The position numbers and the translations under genes were made by a program. Source: Caldifarciminota bacterium (GTDB lineage: Bacteria > Hydrothermota > Hydrothermia > B15-G9 > DRBW01). From it: a stretch of DNA of 7,855 nucleotides. The stretch covers positions 1-7,855 of the forward strand of contig DRBW01000153.1 of NCBI GenBank assembly GCA_011042705.1, written 5' to 3'. The number at the start of each line of letters is the position of its first letter. The first letter of the stretch is position 1. Below, one piece after another: positions 1-6,541 of the stretch. Below the pieces are notes generated by a model. The model saw only the letters and a program-made list of their open reading frames with translations, searched no databases and was not told the origin of the DNA.

Positions 1-611
1 AGCTCCCTGATGTTGGGTTTGAAAACGTCTACCCCTTTGTATGTGAAAAAGTTATCGAGCTTGGGATCCACTGCTTTAAGTCTCTCCCCGAAGAGCTCTA
101 TGGACCTGGTAATGAGGTAGGCCGTGAGGAGGCCCTTGTTATAGTCCTGGAATATGACGGCGTCGATGTCGTCCAGGCCTTCCCTTACCCTTCTCAATAT
201 CTTATTGGCCAGCTCGTCGTCGATAGGTGAGGTTACCTCGCGGTCGAGCCTTATCATCTGCTGGCCCTGGCTGATGACCCTCGTCTTCAACGTGGTGGGC
301 CTGTCCGGTACTTCGATGATCCCTTCAATGCCGATTCCCCGTTCGCTGAGGAGTTGAAGCAGCTCTCCGCCTGGCGTGTCGCGGCCCACGATCCCGAAGA
401 GATCCACGTCGGAGCCCAGGGCGCGGAGGTTGAGGGCGACATTGGCCGCCCCTCCGGGATTGATCTTCCGCTCCTTGATCGCCGCTACGGGAACGGGAGC
501 CTCGGGCGAGATGCGCTCCACCTCCCCGAAAAGATATTCATCGAGGATAAGGTCGCCTATAACGGCTACCCTGATGTCTTTGAATTTTTCTATAAATTTC
601 TCAACTTTCAT
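1..611 (-). CDS. PfkB-family sugar kinase, RfaE1/HldE-like heptose-7-phosphate kinase (3' part missing)
   Basis: Predicted cytosolic kinase that would phosphorylate D-glycero-D-manno-heptose 7-phosphate at C1 on the route to ADP-heptose for LPS core or other heptose glycans. The N-terminal 203 residues are visible. The family signature GDLILDEYLFGEVERISPEA starts at residue 19, NPGGAANVALNL at 51-62 is the PfkB substrate-binding segment, and QDYNKGLL (155-162) and KPN (198-200) match later family blocks. Heptose kinases are about 320-330 residues, so roughly a third of the domain, including the C-terminal PfkB catalytic GxGD block, lies beyond base 1. It cannot be told whether a C-terminal nucleotidyltransferase domain is fused, as in bifunctional HldE. 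The ATG at 609-611 shares an ATGA with the mgtE stop. No Shine-Dalgarno sequence precedes it, so translation is probably coupled. The family match is seen in sequence; the exact sugar substrate is inferred, and another PfkB sugar kinase remains possible. Confidence 0.85.
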   Translation of the reverse strand, partial: MKVEKFIEKFKDIRVAVIGDLILDEYLFGEVERISPEAPVPVAAIKERKINPGGAANVALNLRALGSDVDLFGIVGRDTPGGELLQLLSERGIGIEGIIEVPDRPTTLKTRVISQGQQMIRLDREVTSPIDDELANKILRRVREGLDDIDAVIFQDYNKGLLTAYLITRSIELFGERLKAVDPKLDNFFTYKGVDVFKPNIRE

Positions 612-1969
612 CTGAGGTATTTGATCGAGAGCGTCGCAAGACCCAGAAGAAGAAGGTATCCCGTCACATCGGTGAAGGTCGTCACTATCACACCCGATGC
701 GAGGGCGGGGTCCTGTCCGAAAACCTTTAATATTATAGGGATTAAAAGCCCCATTATACAAGCCACTATCATATTTCCGAGGAGGGCTATGAAGACAAGA
801 AGCCCGAAAACGGGGTTGCCCACCCAGAGGTAGGCCACGGCCGATGTTACCGCACCGACGGCGAGGCCTATCAGTATCCCCACCATTATCTCCTTGAGAA
901 GAAGCCTTTTCACGTCCTTAAAGGTCACCTCACCCAGGGCAATGCTCCTCACCACCATGGCGAGGGTCTGGGTGCCCGCATTTCCCCCCATCCCGGCAAC
1001 GACGGGCATGAAGACGGCGAGATAGACTATTTTGGAGATGGTGTCTTTGAAGAATCCCACCACTGAAGCTGCGATGAAGGCCGTCAGGAGGTTCATTATG
1101 AGCCAGGGCAACCTCCTTTTGGCCGACTTCACAGGATGGGAGAAAATGCTCTCGACCTCCCCCAGGCCTCCAAGCTTGTAGATGTCATCGGATGCTTCCT
1201 CCTCTACGACATCGATTATGTCATCGAGGGTGATTACGCCGACGAGTTTTCCTTCCTCGTCAACGACCGGCATTTCGATGAGATCGTATTTCTCGACAGC
1301 TCTGATGACTTCTTCCTGGTCTGCCAGGACCGACACAGAGGGCACCTCCTCAGCTATATCTCCCAGGGTCGAATCGGGGTTGGAAAGGAGGAGCTTTCTG
1401 TAAGTCGTAACGCCAACAAGCTTTCCGTCCTTACCTATTATGTATAGGAGGCGGGATTCGGACTCCTCGAGCTTTTTGAGCTCCTCTATGACCTCGGAGA
1501 TCTTTTTGTCGGCGGGAAAGGCCACGTATTCGGTGGTCATCAATCCGCCGGCGGAGTTCTCGGGATATTCCAGCAGCTTTTCCACATCTTCTCTATCCTC
1601 TGGCGGGACGTGGGAGAGGACCTTGTCCCTTTCTTCTTCGGGGAGTTCCAAGACTATGTCGGCCGCGTCGTCGGCGTCCATCTCCTCGACGAGCTCGCCC
1701 AGATCTTTATGGGAGAGCACCTTCAGCATCTCATTGATTATGTCGTCATCGAAGCAGAGCAGGACCTCGGCCTGAAGCTCGAGAGGGAGGAATTTAAAGA
1801 CCTTTGTCCTGTCTTCTTTGCCCAGTTTTTCCAGGACCCTGGCCACGTCCTCGGGGTGTTTCTGCGCCAGAAGCGTGGCCGCACGCCTCCATTCGCCGTT
1901 GTCCACGAAGTGGGTCACTATGTCGGTCAGCTTTTCTATCCTGTCTACTTCAGCCCCAGCCTTTCTCAT
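608..1969 (-). CDS. mgtE: MgtE-family magnesium transporter
   Basis: Inner-membrane Mg2+ channel/importer of 453 residues, a normal length for MgtE. The domains occur in the usual order: a helical MgtE_N superhelix (about 20-130, with the acidic DADDAADIVLELP run at 98-110), two CBS domains (about 135-195 and 205-255), a connecting 'plug' helix (about 256-280), and a five-helix membrane domain (about 288-450). The pore hallmark PVVAGMGGNAGTQTLAMVVR spans 322-341. Asp434 in TFTDVTGY (431-438) corresponds to the selectivity-filter aspartate known from Thermus thermophilus MgtE. The acidic N/CBS half is the known Mg2+ sensor that closes the channel when cytosolic Mg2+ is high, so feedback regulation at protein level is expected. 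The start ATG (1967-1969) lies 20 bases inside the 3' end of the upstream corC-like gene. Only a weak purine-rich run precedes it, and no better in-frame start is visible nearby. The stop overlaps the kinase start. Confidence 0.96.
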   Translation of the reverse strand: MRKAGAEVDRIEKLTDIVTHFVDNGEWRRAATLLAQKHPEDVARVLEKLGKEDRTKVFKFLPLELQAEVLLCFDDDIINEMLKVLSHKDLGELVEEMDADDAADIVLELPEEERDKVLSHVPPEDREDVEKLLEYPENSAGGLMTTEYVAFPADKKISEVIEELKKLEESESRLLYIIGKDGKLVGVTTYRKLLLSNPDSTLGDIAEEVPSVSVLADQEEVIRAVEKYDLIEMPVVDEEGKLVGVITLDDIIDVVEEEASDDIYKLGGLGEVESIFSHPVKSAKRRLPWLIMNLLTAFIAASVVGFFKDTISKIVYLAVFMPVVAGMGGNAGTQTLAMVVRSIALGEVTFKDVKRLLLKEIMVGILIGLAVGAVTSAVAYLWVGNPVFGLLVFIALLGNMIVACIMGLLIPIILKVFGQDPALASGVIVTTFTDVTGYLLLLGLATLSIKYLR

Positions 1970-3140
1970 TTTTCTTTTTGATCAGGACCTTTTTTATCTC
2001 TTTCTCGTCGGCGTCTGCTATTACGTAGCGCAGGTTGTCGGTTTCTATCACCTCGCCCTTTCCGGGTATCCTCCCTGTCCTGTTCAGTATAAACGCCGAT
2101 ACCGTCCAGTCCGGCGGAGCTTCCTCGCCGAAGCCCATCGATTCGAGCTCCTCAAAGCGAGTATTGCCCTTCACCAGGATGAGCTCGTTATTTCCGTTAG
2201 TGCTGTCCTCCATGGTGCCGATGATGTGATAGAGCAGCTCCTTGGACGAAATAACTCCCAATGCGCCGCCGTACTCATCGATCACCACGGCAAAAGAAGT
2301 TCTTACCTTTTTCATCTCCCTGAACACCCTTTCAAGGCCCCAATTCATGTAGACAAATGCCACCGGTTTGAGGAGATCCCTGATGGAGATTTCCCTTTCC
2401 CCCAGGGCGTATAAGTCCTTAATATGGACTACTCCCACTATGTTGTCAAGGCTTCCATCGTAGACGAGTATTCGATCTGAAGGCGATTTTCGTGCTTCTG
2501 CCCTGAATTTAGATGGAGGGAGGTTCACGGGGAGGAAGAAAACTTCTTTCATGGGCTGCATTAGGTCCGAAGCCCTTTTGTCATAAAATCTCAGGGACAG
2601 GAGAAGGAAGCGAGCCTCCTTTTCGTTCAGAAGCCTCTCCTCGAGGCCCCGAAGGATGAGTAACTCCAGTTCCTCCTTTGCGGTGAGTGTGCTTTCGCCG
2701 GCGCGGGAGATTATCCTCGATATCTGGGACACGAGGAAGACCACGGGCAGGCTCACACGATACACCCAGAATAAAAGCGGAGCGAACCTCCTTGTGATGA
2801 CGTGGGGGCGCGACCTGGCGTAAGCCTTGGGAAAGACCTCACCGAAGAGCAGGATGAAAAGGGTGGTGGATGCGGCGGCCAGGAACGCCGCCTGGCCGCC
2901 GCTTTTCATTTTACCCATGAAAAAGTCGGTGAGAGAAACGGCAGCCGTCACCGAGAAGATATTTGTGCCTATGAGGTCGGCCGTAAGCACCCTTTCGGGA
3001 AACCCTATCAGGAATTCCCTGATCTTTTCCGGGAGTTCCACCGCCATATAAGATCTCTCGGTGCTGATGTAGGCTATCTCGAAGGCAGCGAAAATCGCCA
3101 CGAAGACTATCGAGATCAGGAAGAGGATGAGGTAGATCAT
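1950..3140 (-). CDS. CorC/HlyC-type DUF21-CBS membrane protein, divergent second paralog
   Basis: A 396-residue protein with the full CorC/CNNM layout: a DUF21 membrane domain (about 1-145; hydrophobic stretches near 3-19, 53-72, 84-101, 120-140), a CBS pair (about 190-310, with FAVVIDEYGGALGVIS at 283-298), and a C-terminal CorC_HlyC domain (about 320-390, with GRIPGKGEVIE at 356-366). The family is linked to Mg2+ (or other cation) efflux, with ATP/Mg binding by the CBS pair. The membrane core departs from consensus: its paralog upstream reads FSGSE at 17-21 where this protein has FAAFE, and GNTAVN in the paralog corresponds to GTNIFS at 58-63. The GE..PK motif is kept (GEVFPK, 100-105). The ATG overlaps the previous stop as ATGA, and a good Shine-Dalgarno lies 7 bases upstream. 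Family assignment is firm; transport activity is doubtful because of the lost polar residues, so it may be a regulatory partner or move another ion. Confidence 0.9.
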   Translation of the reverse strand: MIYLILFLISIVFVAIFAAFEIAYISTERSYMAVELPEKIREFLIGFPERVLTADLIGTNIFSVTAAVSLTDFFMGKMKSGGQAAFLAAASTTLFILLFGEVFPKAYARSRPHVITRRFAPLLFWVYRVSLPVVFLVSQISRIISRAGESTLTAKEELELLILRGLEERLLNEKEARFLLLSLRFYDKRASDLMQPMKEVFFLPVNLPPSKFRAEARKSPSDRILVYDGSLDNIVGVVHIKDLYALGEREISIRDLLKPVAFVYMNWGLERVFREMKKVRTSFAVVIDEYGGALGVISSKELLYHIIGTMEDSTNGNNELILVKGNTRFEELESMGFGEEAPPDWTVSAFILNRTGRIPGKGEVIETDNLRYVIADADEKEIKKVLIKKKNEKGWG

Positions 3141-4369
3141 CTCAATATCACCTTGACGCTTTCTATGGTCTCCCCGCTCTTCTGTAACACCTCAAAGATG
3201 ACCTCTTTTGTCTCTATCCTCTCGCCTTCCTCCGGGACTCTGCCCGAAATGTCCATGATGTATCCGGCCACCGTGCCCTCTCGTCCCAGTTCAATTCCGA
3301 GTATCTCGCCCAGCTGTTCGATGTCCATGTCCCCCGAGACTATATACATGTTTTTTCCTATCTTCTTGATTTCCAGGACGTTTTCGATCTCAGTTTCTTC
3401 TCCCAGCTCTCCGGTGATCTCCCTCTCTATGTCCCATAGCGTGATGATGCCGGAGGTGCCGCCGTATTCATCGATGACGATGGCGAGTTTCTCCGATGTC
3501 TTCCTGAATTTCCTTATGAGGTCTATCAGCCTCATGGTTTCGGGGACGAAGAAAGCGGGCCTCATGTATTCCCTGACGGGCTTCTCGGGATCGACAGCAC
3601 CCACTTTCCGGAAAAGATAGGGGAAGTCGAGGATCCCCATTATCTCATCGAGGCTGTTTTTGTAAACGGGGAAACGGGAGTGACGGGTTCGGAGGAAGAC
3701 ATCGAAGGCCTCCTCCATCGGAGTGTTCTCCTCGATCGCCTTTATCTCCTTCCTGGGAACCATGTATTCCCTGACGGGAGCGGTGAGAATGTTGAGGCTT
3801 TCCTTTATGACGCGATATTCGTATGGGGGCATTCCGTTCTCCTCGCGAGCCCTTTTCAGGACGAAGTTTATCTCCTCCAGAATCGGCCTCTCCCTCGCAG
3901 CCCTGCCCCTCTTCAGGAGCCTGTCGAGAAGCATAGAGAAAGGTAGACTCACCGGGAGCAACACAACGTAAAGAGGATACAGGAAATAAGAAGCCTTGCG
4001 GGAGAAAGATTCCGAATGCCTGATGGCTATCAGCTTGGGTGTTATCTCCCCGACGACGAGCAGGATCGCCGTAAAAAGCGCGATGTCAAAGAGATAGCTG
4101 AAGTGTTCGGAGATGCCGACCCTGTAGAAAAGTCTCGCCGAGAGAAGGGCGAAAAGAGATGAAGCATAGGAGTTGACGGCGGTGTTCCCGAAGAGGATGG
4201 TCGATAGGAGCCTGTAAGGAGAGCTGATTAACCTTAAAATCAGCCTTCCGGTCTTTTCCGACCGAAGCTTCCTCTTGTGGAGAGGGGTCAGGGAAAAAAA
4301 GGCTACCTCTGACCCCGAGAAAAGGAAGGAAAGAGAGAGGAGAAAAATTATAGACGCTATCTCTTCCAT
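3137..4369 (-). CDS. corC: CorC/HlyC-type DUF21-CBS magnesium/cobalt efflux protein
   Basis: A 410-residue integral membrane protein of the CorC/CNNM (hemolysin C-like, UPF0053) family, implicated in Na+-driven Mg2+ export. Order of parts: DUF21 membrane domain (about 1-150) with the conserved FSGSEVAFFSL (17-27), GNTAVN (61-66) and GEITPK (107-112) segments that form the ion-binding core; a CBS pair (about 195-320) with VPRKEIKAI (204-212), HSRFPVY (230-236) and IVIDEYGGTSGIIT (297-310); and a CorC_HlyC domain (about 335-405) with GRVPEEGERIE (376-386). All expected motifs are present, the only small oddity being LWDIE (311-315) where LEDI is usual. The ATG at 4367-4369 overlaps the ybeY tail by 13 bases and has no clear Shine-Dalgarno, so coupling to ybeY is likely. 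A corC-like gene after ybeY is a common neighbourhood. The gene symbol is by family; substrate (Mg2+, Co2+ or other) is inferred. Confidence 0.93.
   Translation of the reverse strand: MEEIASIIFLLSLSFLFSGSEVAFFSLTPLHKRKLRSEKTGRLILRLISSPYRLLSTILFGNTAVNSYASSLFALLSARLFYRVGISEHFSYLFDIALFTAILLVVGEITPKLIAIRHSESFSRKASYFLYPLYVVLLPVSLPFSMLLDRLLKRGRAARERPILEEINFVLKRAREENGMPPYEYRVIKESLNILTAPVREYMVPRKEIKAIEENTPMEEAFDVFLRTRHSRFPVYKNSLDEIMGILDFPYLFRKVGAVDPEKPVREYMRPAFFVPETMRLIDLIRKFRKTSEKLAIVIDEYGGTSGIITLWDIEREITGELGEETEIENVLEIKKIGKNMYIVSGDMDIEQLGEILGIELGREGTVAGYIMDISGRVPEEGERIETKEVIFEVLQKSGETIESVKVILR
3148..3154 (-). promoter_or_regulatory. Shine-Dalgarno of the second corC-like gene
   Basis: On the minus strand AAGGTGA lies 7 bases upstream of the ATG at 3138-3140, inside the last codons of the first corC paralog. 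It is one of the clearer ribosome-binding sites within the operon and supports this start, so the second paralog can probably recruit ribosomes on its own as well as through the ATGA overlap. Confidence 0.6.
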
Positions 4370-4764
4370 TGAGACAGGTATACTCTTTCTTTTTCCCGCA
4401 TTATCTTTTCTTCCTCGGGGCGCTGGTGATCATATCCGAGGAGGTGAAGCAATCCGTGGATCACGTAAAGGGCCAGCTCTTCCAGGGGATCCACCGGGGA
4501 TCGGTCGGCCGCGACCTCTGCAGACACGTAGATCTCGCCCACGTCATCGAGGGGAAAGGCGATCACGTCGGTTGTGCCGTTCCGCTTAAGAAACTCCCTG
4601 TTCAGTGAGGCCATATAAGTGTCGTCCACTATCACGACGTTAAGCTCCTTAAAGGGCTCTCTGCCTTCCGATCGGACTATCTGGAGGAGATTTTCACGGG
4701 CTTTCCGGAGCCATTCATCCGGAATCGGAAGTGCTTTCTGGTTGTTTATCACCTGAATCTTCAT
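4357..4764 (-). CDS. ybeY: Endoribonuclease YbeY (16S rRNA maturation)
   Basis: A 135-residue cytosolic metal-dependent single-strand endoribonuclease of the UPF0054 family, known for 16S rRNA 3'-end maturation and 70S ribosome quality control. The zinc motif HGLLHLLGYDH at 103-113 carries all three histidines in the HxxxHxxxxxH spacing, TDVIAFP (65-71) is the conserved core strand, and GEIYVSAEVA (76-85) matches the GDI-IS-E block. I chose the ATG at 4762-4764 because MKIQVINNQ is the normal YbeY N-terminus and gives a normal family length. The frame stays open upstream to 4884, but those 40 residues are basic/proline-rich and look like the shadow of pgpH. With this start the gene overlaps the pgpH 3' end by 50 bases and the following corC by 13. 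The Shine-Dalgarno is weak (an A/G-rich run), so translation coupled to pgpH is likely. Confidence 0.95.
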   Translation of the reverse strand: MKIQVINNQKALPIPDEWLRKARENLLQIVRSEGREPFKELNVVIVDDTYMASLNREFLKRNGTTDVIAFPLDDVGEIYVSAEVAADRSPVDPLEELALYVIHGLLHLLGYDHQRPEEEKIMREKERVYLSQWKR

Positions 4765-6541
4765 CTTTTTTATCTTTTTTCTCTTCGGGGTATTCGATTC
4801 TCGGGTGAAATACCCCCTGAAGGACGGGGAAAAAGGCTTCCTCGATCTCCTGGAGTTCTCTTCGGGTAAGATCGGTGGAATCAAGCTGTCCGTCCTTTAC
4901 CTTGGATTCGATTATGTCATCGATGAGCTTCCTCAGCTTATCGAGAGTCAGCTCGTTCATGCTTCTGGCCGCTGCCTCCACGCTGTCAGCGAGCATGCAG
5001 ATAGCTTCCTCTTTTGTCTCCGGTTTTGGGCCGGGGTATCTGAAGTCCTCTTCATTGACGTCGCCGTGGATTTCTTTCGCTTTCTTGAAGAAGGGGGTTA
5101 TGAGGCTCGTTCCGTGGTGCGTCTGAATGACCCTTATGACCTCTTGAGGCAAACCTGCCTTTTTCGCCATCTCGACGCCGTCGGTCACGTGGGCCTTCAG
5201 TATTCGGGCGCTCTCCTCGGGAGGTAAGAGGTCGTGGGGATTCTGCTTGCCGATCTGGTTCTCGATGAAATACTCAGGATTTTTAAGCTTTCCAATGTCA
5301 TGGTAATAGGCTGCGACGCGGGCCAGAAGGGGGTTCGCCCCGATCCTTCGCGCCGCTGCCTCGCACAGGTTGCCCACGAGGATGCTGTGGGTGAATGTCC
5401 CCGGCGCCTCCACCGAAAGCCTTCTCAGAAGCGGATTGTTGAGGTTGGAAAGCTCGAGAAGCAGAAAATCAGTGCTTATCCTGAAGACCTTTTCTATGAC
5501 GGGAAGCAGTCCTATGACGAGAAGCCCCGAGGCGAGAGAAGTTATGAGCGCGGCGAGAGAGACCTTGAAGAGGGAGTTTTTTGTCAGTGTAGCCTGGAAA
5601 GCCGCGGAAGATGTGGAGCTGATCAACGCCACCACGAATACGAGGAAGGTGACGAGGTAGATCTGGTACCTGTTTCCGAAGTTCCTGGTGGCTATGATTG
5701 CAGTGAGGGATGTGAGGAGACCGTAAAGGAAGATGGAGAAGTCGTAGCCGAAATAGATCCCCAGTATGGAGGAGAGGATGACGGAGAAGATGAGGGCGGC
5801 GGAAAGCCCCGTGGTGACGTTTGCTATGATGGCGAAGAAGGGCAGAAGCGTGATAAAAGGCGAGAGGCCGGAGTTTATCACGAAATAGGTCGCAAGGATG
5901 ACGATGGCAGCGTTGGTTATTATTATCAGGCTTTTCTTGAAATGACCCTTGTTTTTCTGTTCTATCGTTTCCATGTAGAGATAGGCAAAAAGTATGAGAA
6001 GGAAGAACACTATCCGTCTGACCCAGGGGTAGACTTTGTTTTTTCGCTTCTCCACCGTCAGGCTGGGTTCCATAAAATAGGAGATCAGCTCCGAATAGGC
6101 TGAGAGAGCTCTCGCATCGTTGCCCCATATGGCCCTTCCCCTTCTCTTTAGCTCGGCCACCGCTTCTTTCTGGCTGAATACCCTGCCCTCTAATTTCTTA
6201 TAGGTATCGTCGACTTTGAGGATGTTCAGGTGTTCCTTTCCTACCGGAACGGTATCGCTCACGATGCCTTTTCTGCCCATCTGCAGAACGTCCTGCATCG
6301 CGAGCCTTATCATGTCCGATTTCACCGAGCTCAGGTAATCCTTTGAGGAGGCGGACAGCGGCCATTCAGCCTCTCCCCTTATGGCGCTCTCCAGGAGATC
6401 AGCCTTGTGTTTGATCTCCTTCTCGAAATCGGGCTGGGTCCTCAGCACGTATATTCCGGGCAGCGGAGGAGCCAGAAAATCCACGAGAAGGAAAAAGGCG
6501 AAGAATATAAGGGCAGACAAAAGCCTTGCGGTTGCTTTCAT
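4715..6541 (-). CDS. pgpH: PgpH/YqfF-type 7TM HD-domain c-di-AMP phosphodiesterase
   Basis: Membrane enzyme expected to hydrolyse cyclic di-AMP to pApA. It has 608 residues, about 100 shorter than the Firmicute PgpH/YqfF proteins (about 710). Layout: an N-terminal TM helix (about 7-24), a short extracytoplasmic 7TMR-HDED-like domain (about 28-170), a cluster of TM helices (about 173-350), then a cytosolic HD domain (about 365-580). The metal-binding pattern of PgpH HD domains is complete: H385 (in GTFTHS), H414-D415 (YYHDIGKLKNPEYF), H451, H475-H476 (THHGTS) and D519 (LADSVEAAARS). The last 22 or so residues are a charged Asp/Lys/Ser tail, most of it encoded in the region shared with ybeY. 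The ATG at 6539-6541 overlaps the phoH stop as ATGA, with AGGAA 10 bases upstream of the start. Family and catalytic assignment are firm; c-di-AMP specificity is inferred from the architecture. Confidence 0.95.
   Translation of the reverse strand: MKATARLLSALIFFAFFLLVDFLAPPLPGIYVLRTQPDFEKEIKHKADLLESAIRGEAEWPLSASSKDYLSSVKSDMIRLAMQDVLQMGRKGIVSDTVPVGKEHLNILKVDDTYKKLEGRVFSQKEAVAELKRRGRAIWGNDARALSAYSELISYFMEPSLTVEKRKNKVYPWVRRIVFFLLILFAYLYMETIEQKNKGHFKKSLIIITNAAIVILATYFVINSGLSPFITLLPFFAIIANVTTGLSAALIFSVILSSILGIYFGYDFSIFLYGLLTSLTAIIATRNFGNRYQIYLVTFLVFVVALISSTSSAAFQATLTKNSLFKVSLAALITSLASGLLVIGLLPVIEKVFRISTDFLLLELSNLNNPLLRRLSVEAPGTFTHSILVGNLCEAAARRIGANPLLARVAAYYHDIGKLKNPEYFIENQIGKQNPHDLLPPEESARILKAHVTDGVEMAKKAGLPQEVIRVIQTHHGTSLITPFFKKAKEIHGDVNEEDFRYPGPKPETKEEAICMLADSVEAAARSMNELTLDKLRKLIDDIIESKVKDGQLDSTDLTRRELQEIEEAFFPVLQGVFHPRIEYPEEKKDKKDEDSGDKQPESTSDSG

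Noticed and set aside
354..833. Plus-strand open frame of 159 codons
   Set aside because: Antisense to the kinase start and the mgtE end; no family motif.
1818..2414. Plus-strand open frame of 198 codons across the mgtE/corC junction
   Set aside because: Antisense to two well-supported genes, with no recognisable domain; open only because of the codon bias of the real genes.
2802..3620. Plus-strand open frame of 272 codons
   Set aside because: It spans parts of both corC-like genes in antisense, with a charged then Ser/Met/Pro-rich low-complexity translation and no motif; both overlapping minus-strand genes are certain.
4765..4884. 40-residue N-terminal extension of YbeY from an upstream in-frame ATG at 4882-4884
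   Set aside because: The extension is basic and proline-rich, lies wholly within the pgpH coding region, has no counterpart in the YbeY family, and the internal ATG at 4762-4764 gives the standard N-terminus and length.
5234..6103. Long plus-strand open frame (289 codons)
   Set aside because: It is antisense to the membrane and HD-domain part of pgpH; its acidic Glu/Asp/Gly-rich translation is what reverse-complemented transmembrane codons give, and no domain is recognisable.
5469..6128. Minus-strand alternative frame of 219 codons inside pgpH
   Set aside because: Same strand but shifted frame within a gene whose own frame shows TM helices and a complete HD domain; His/Arg-rich translation without motifs.
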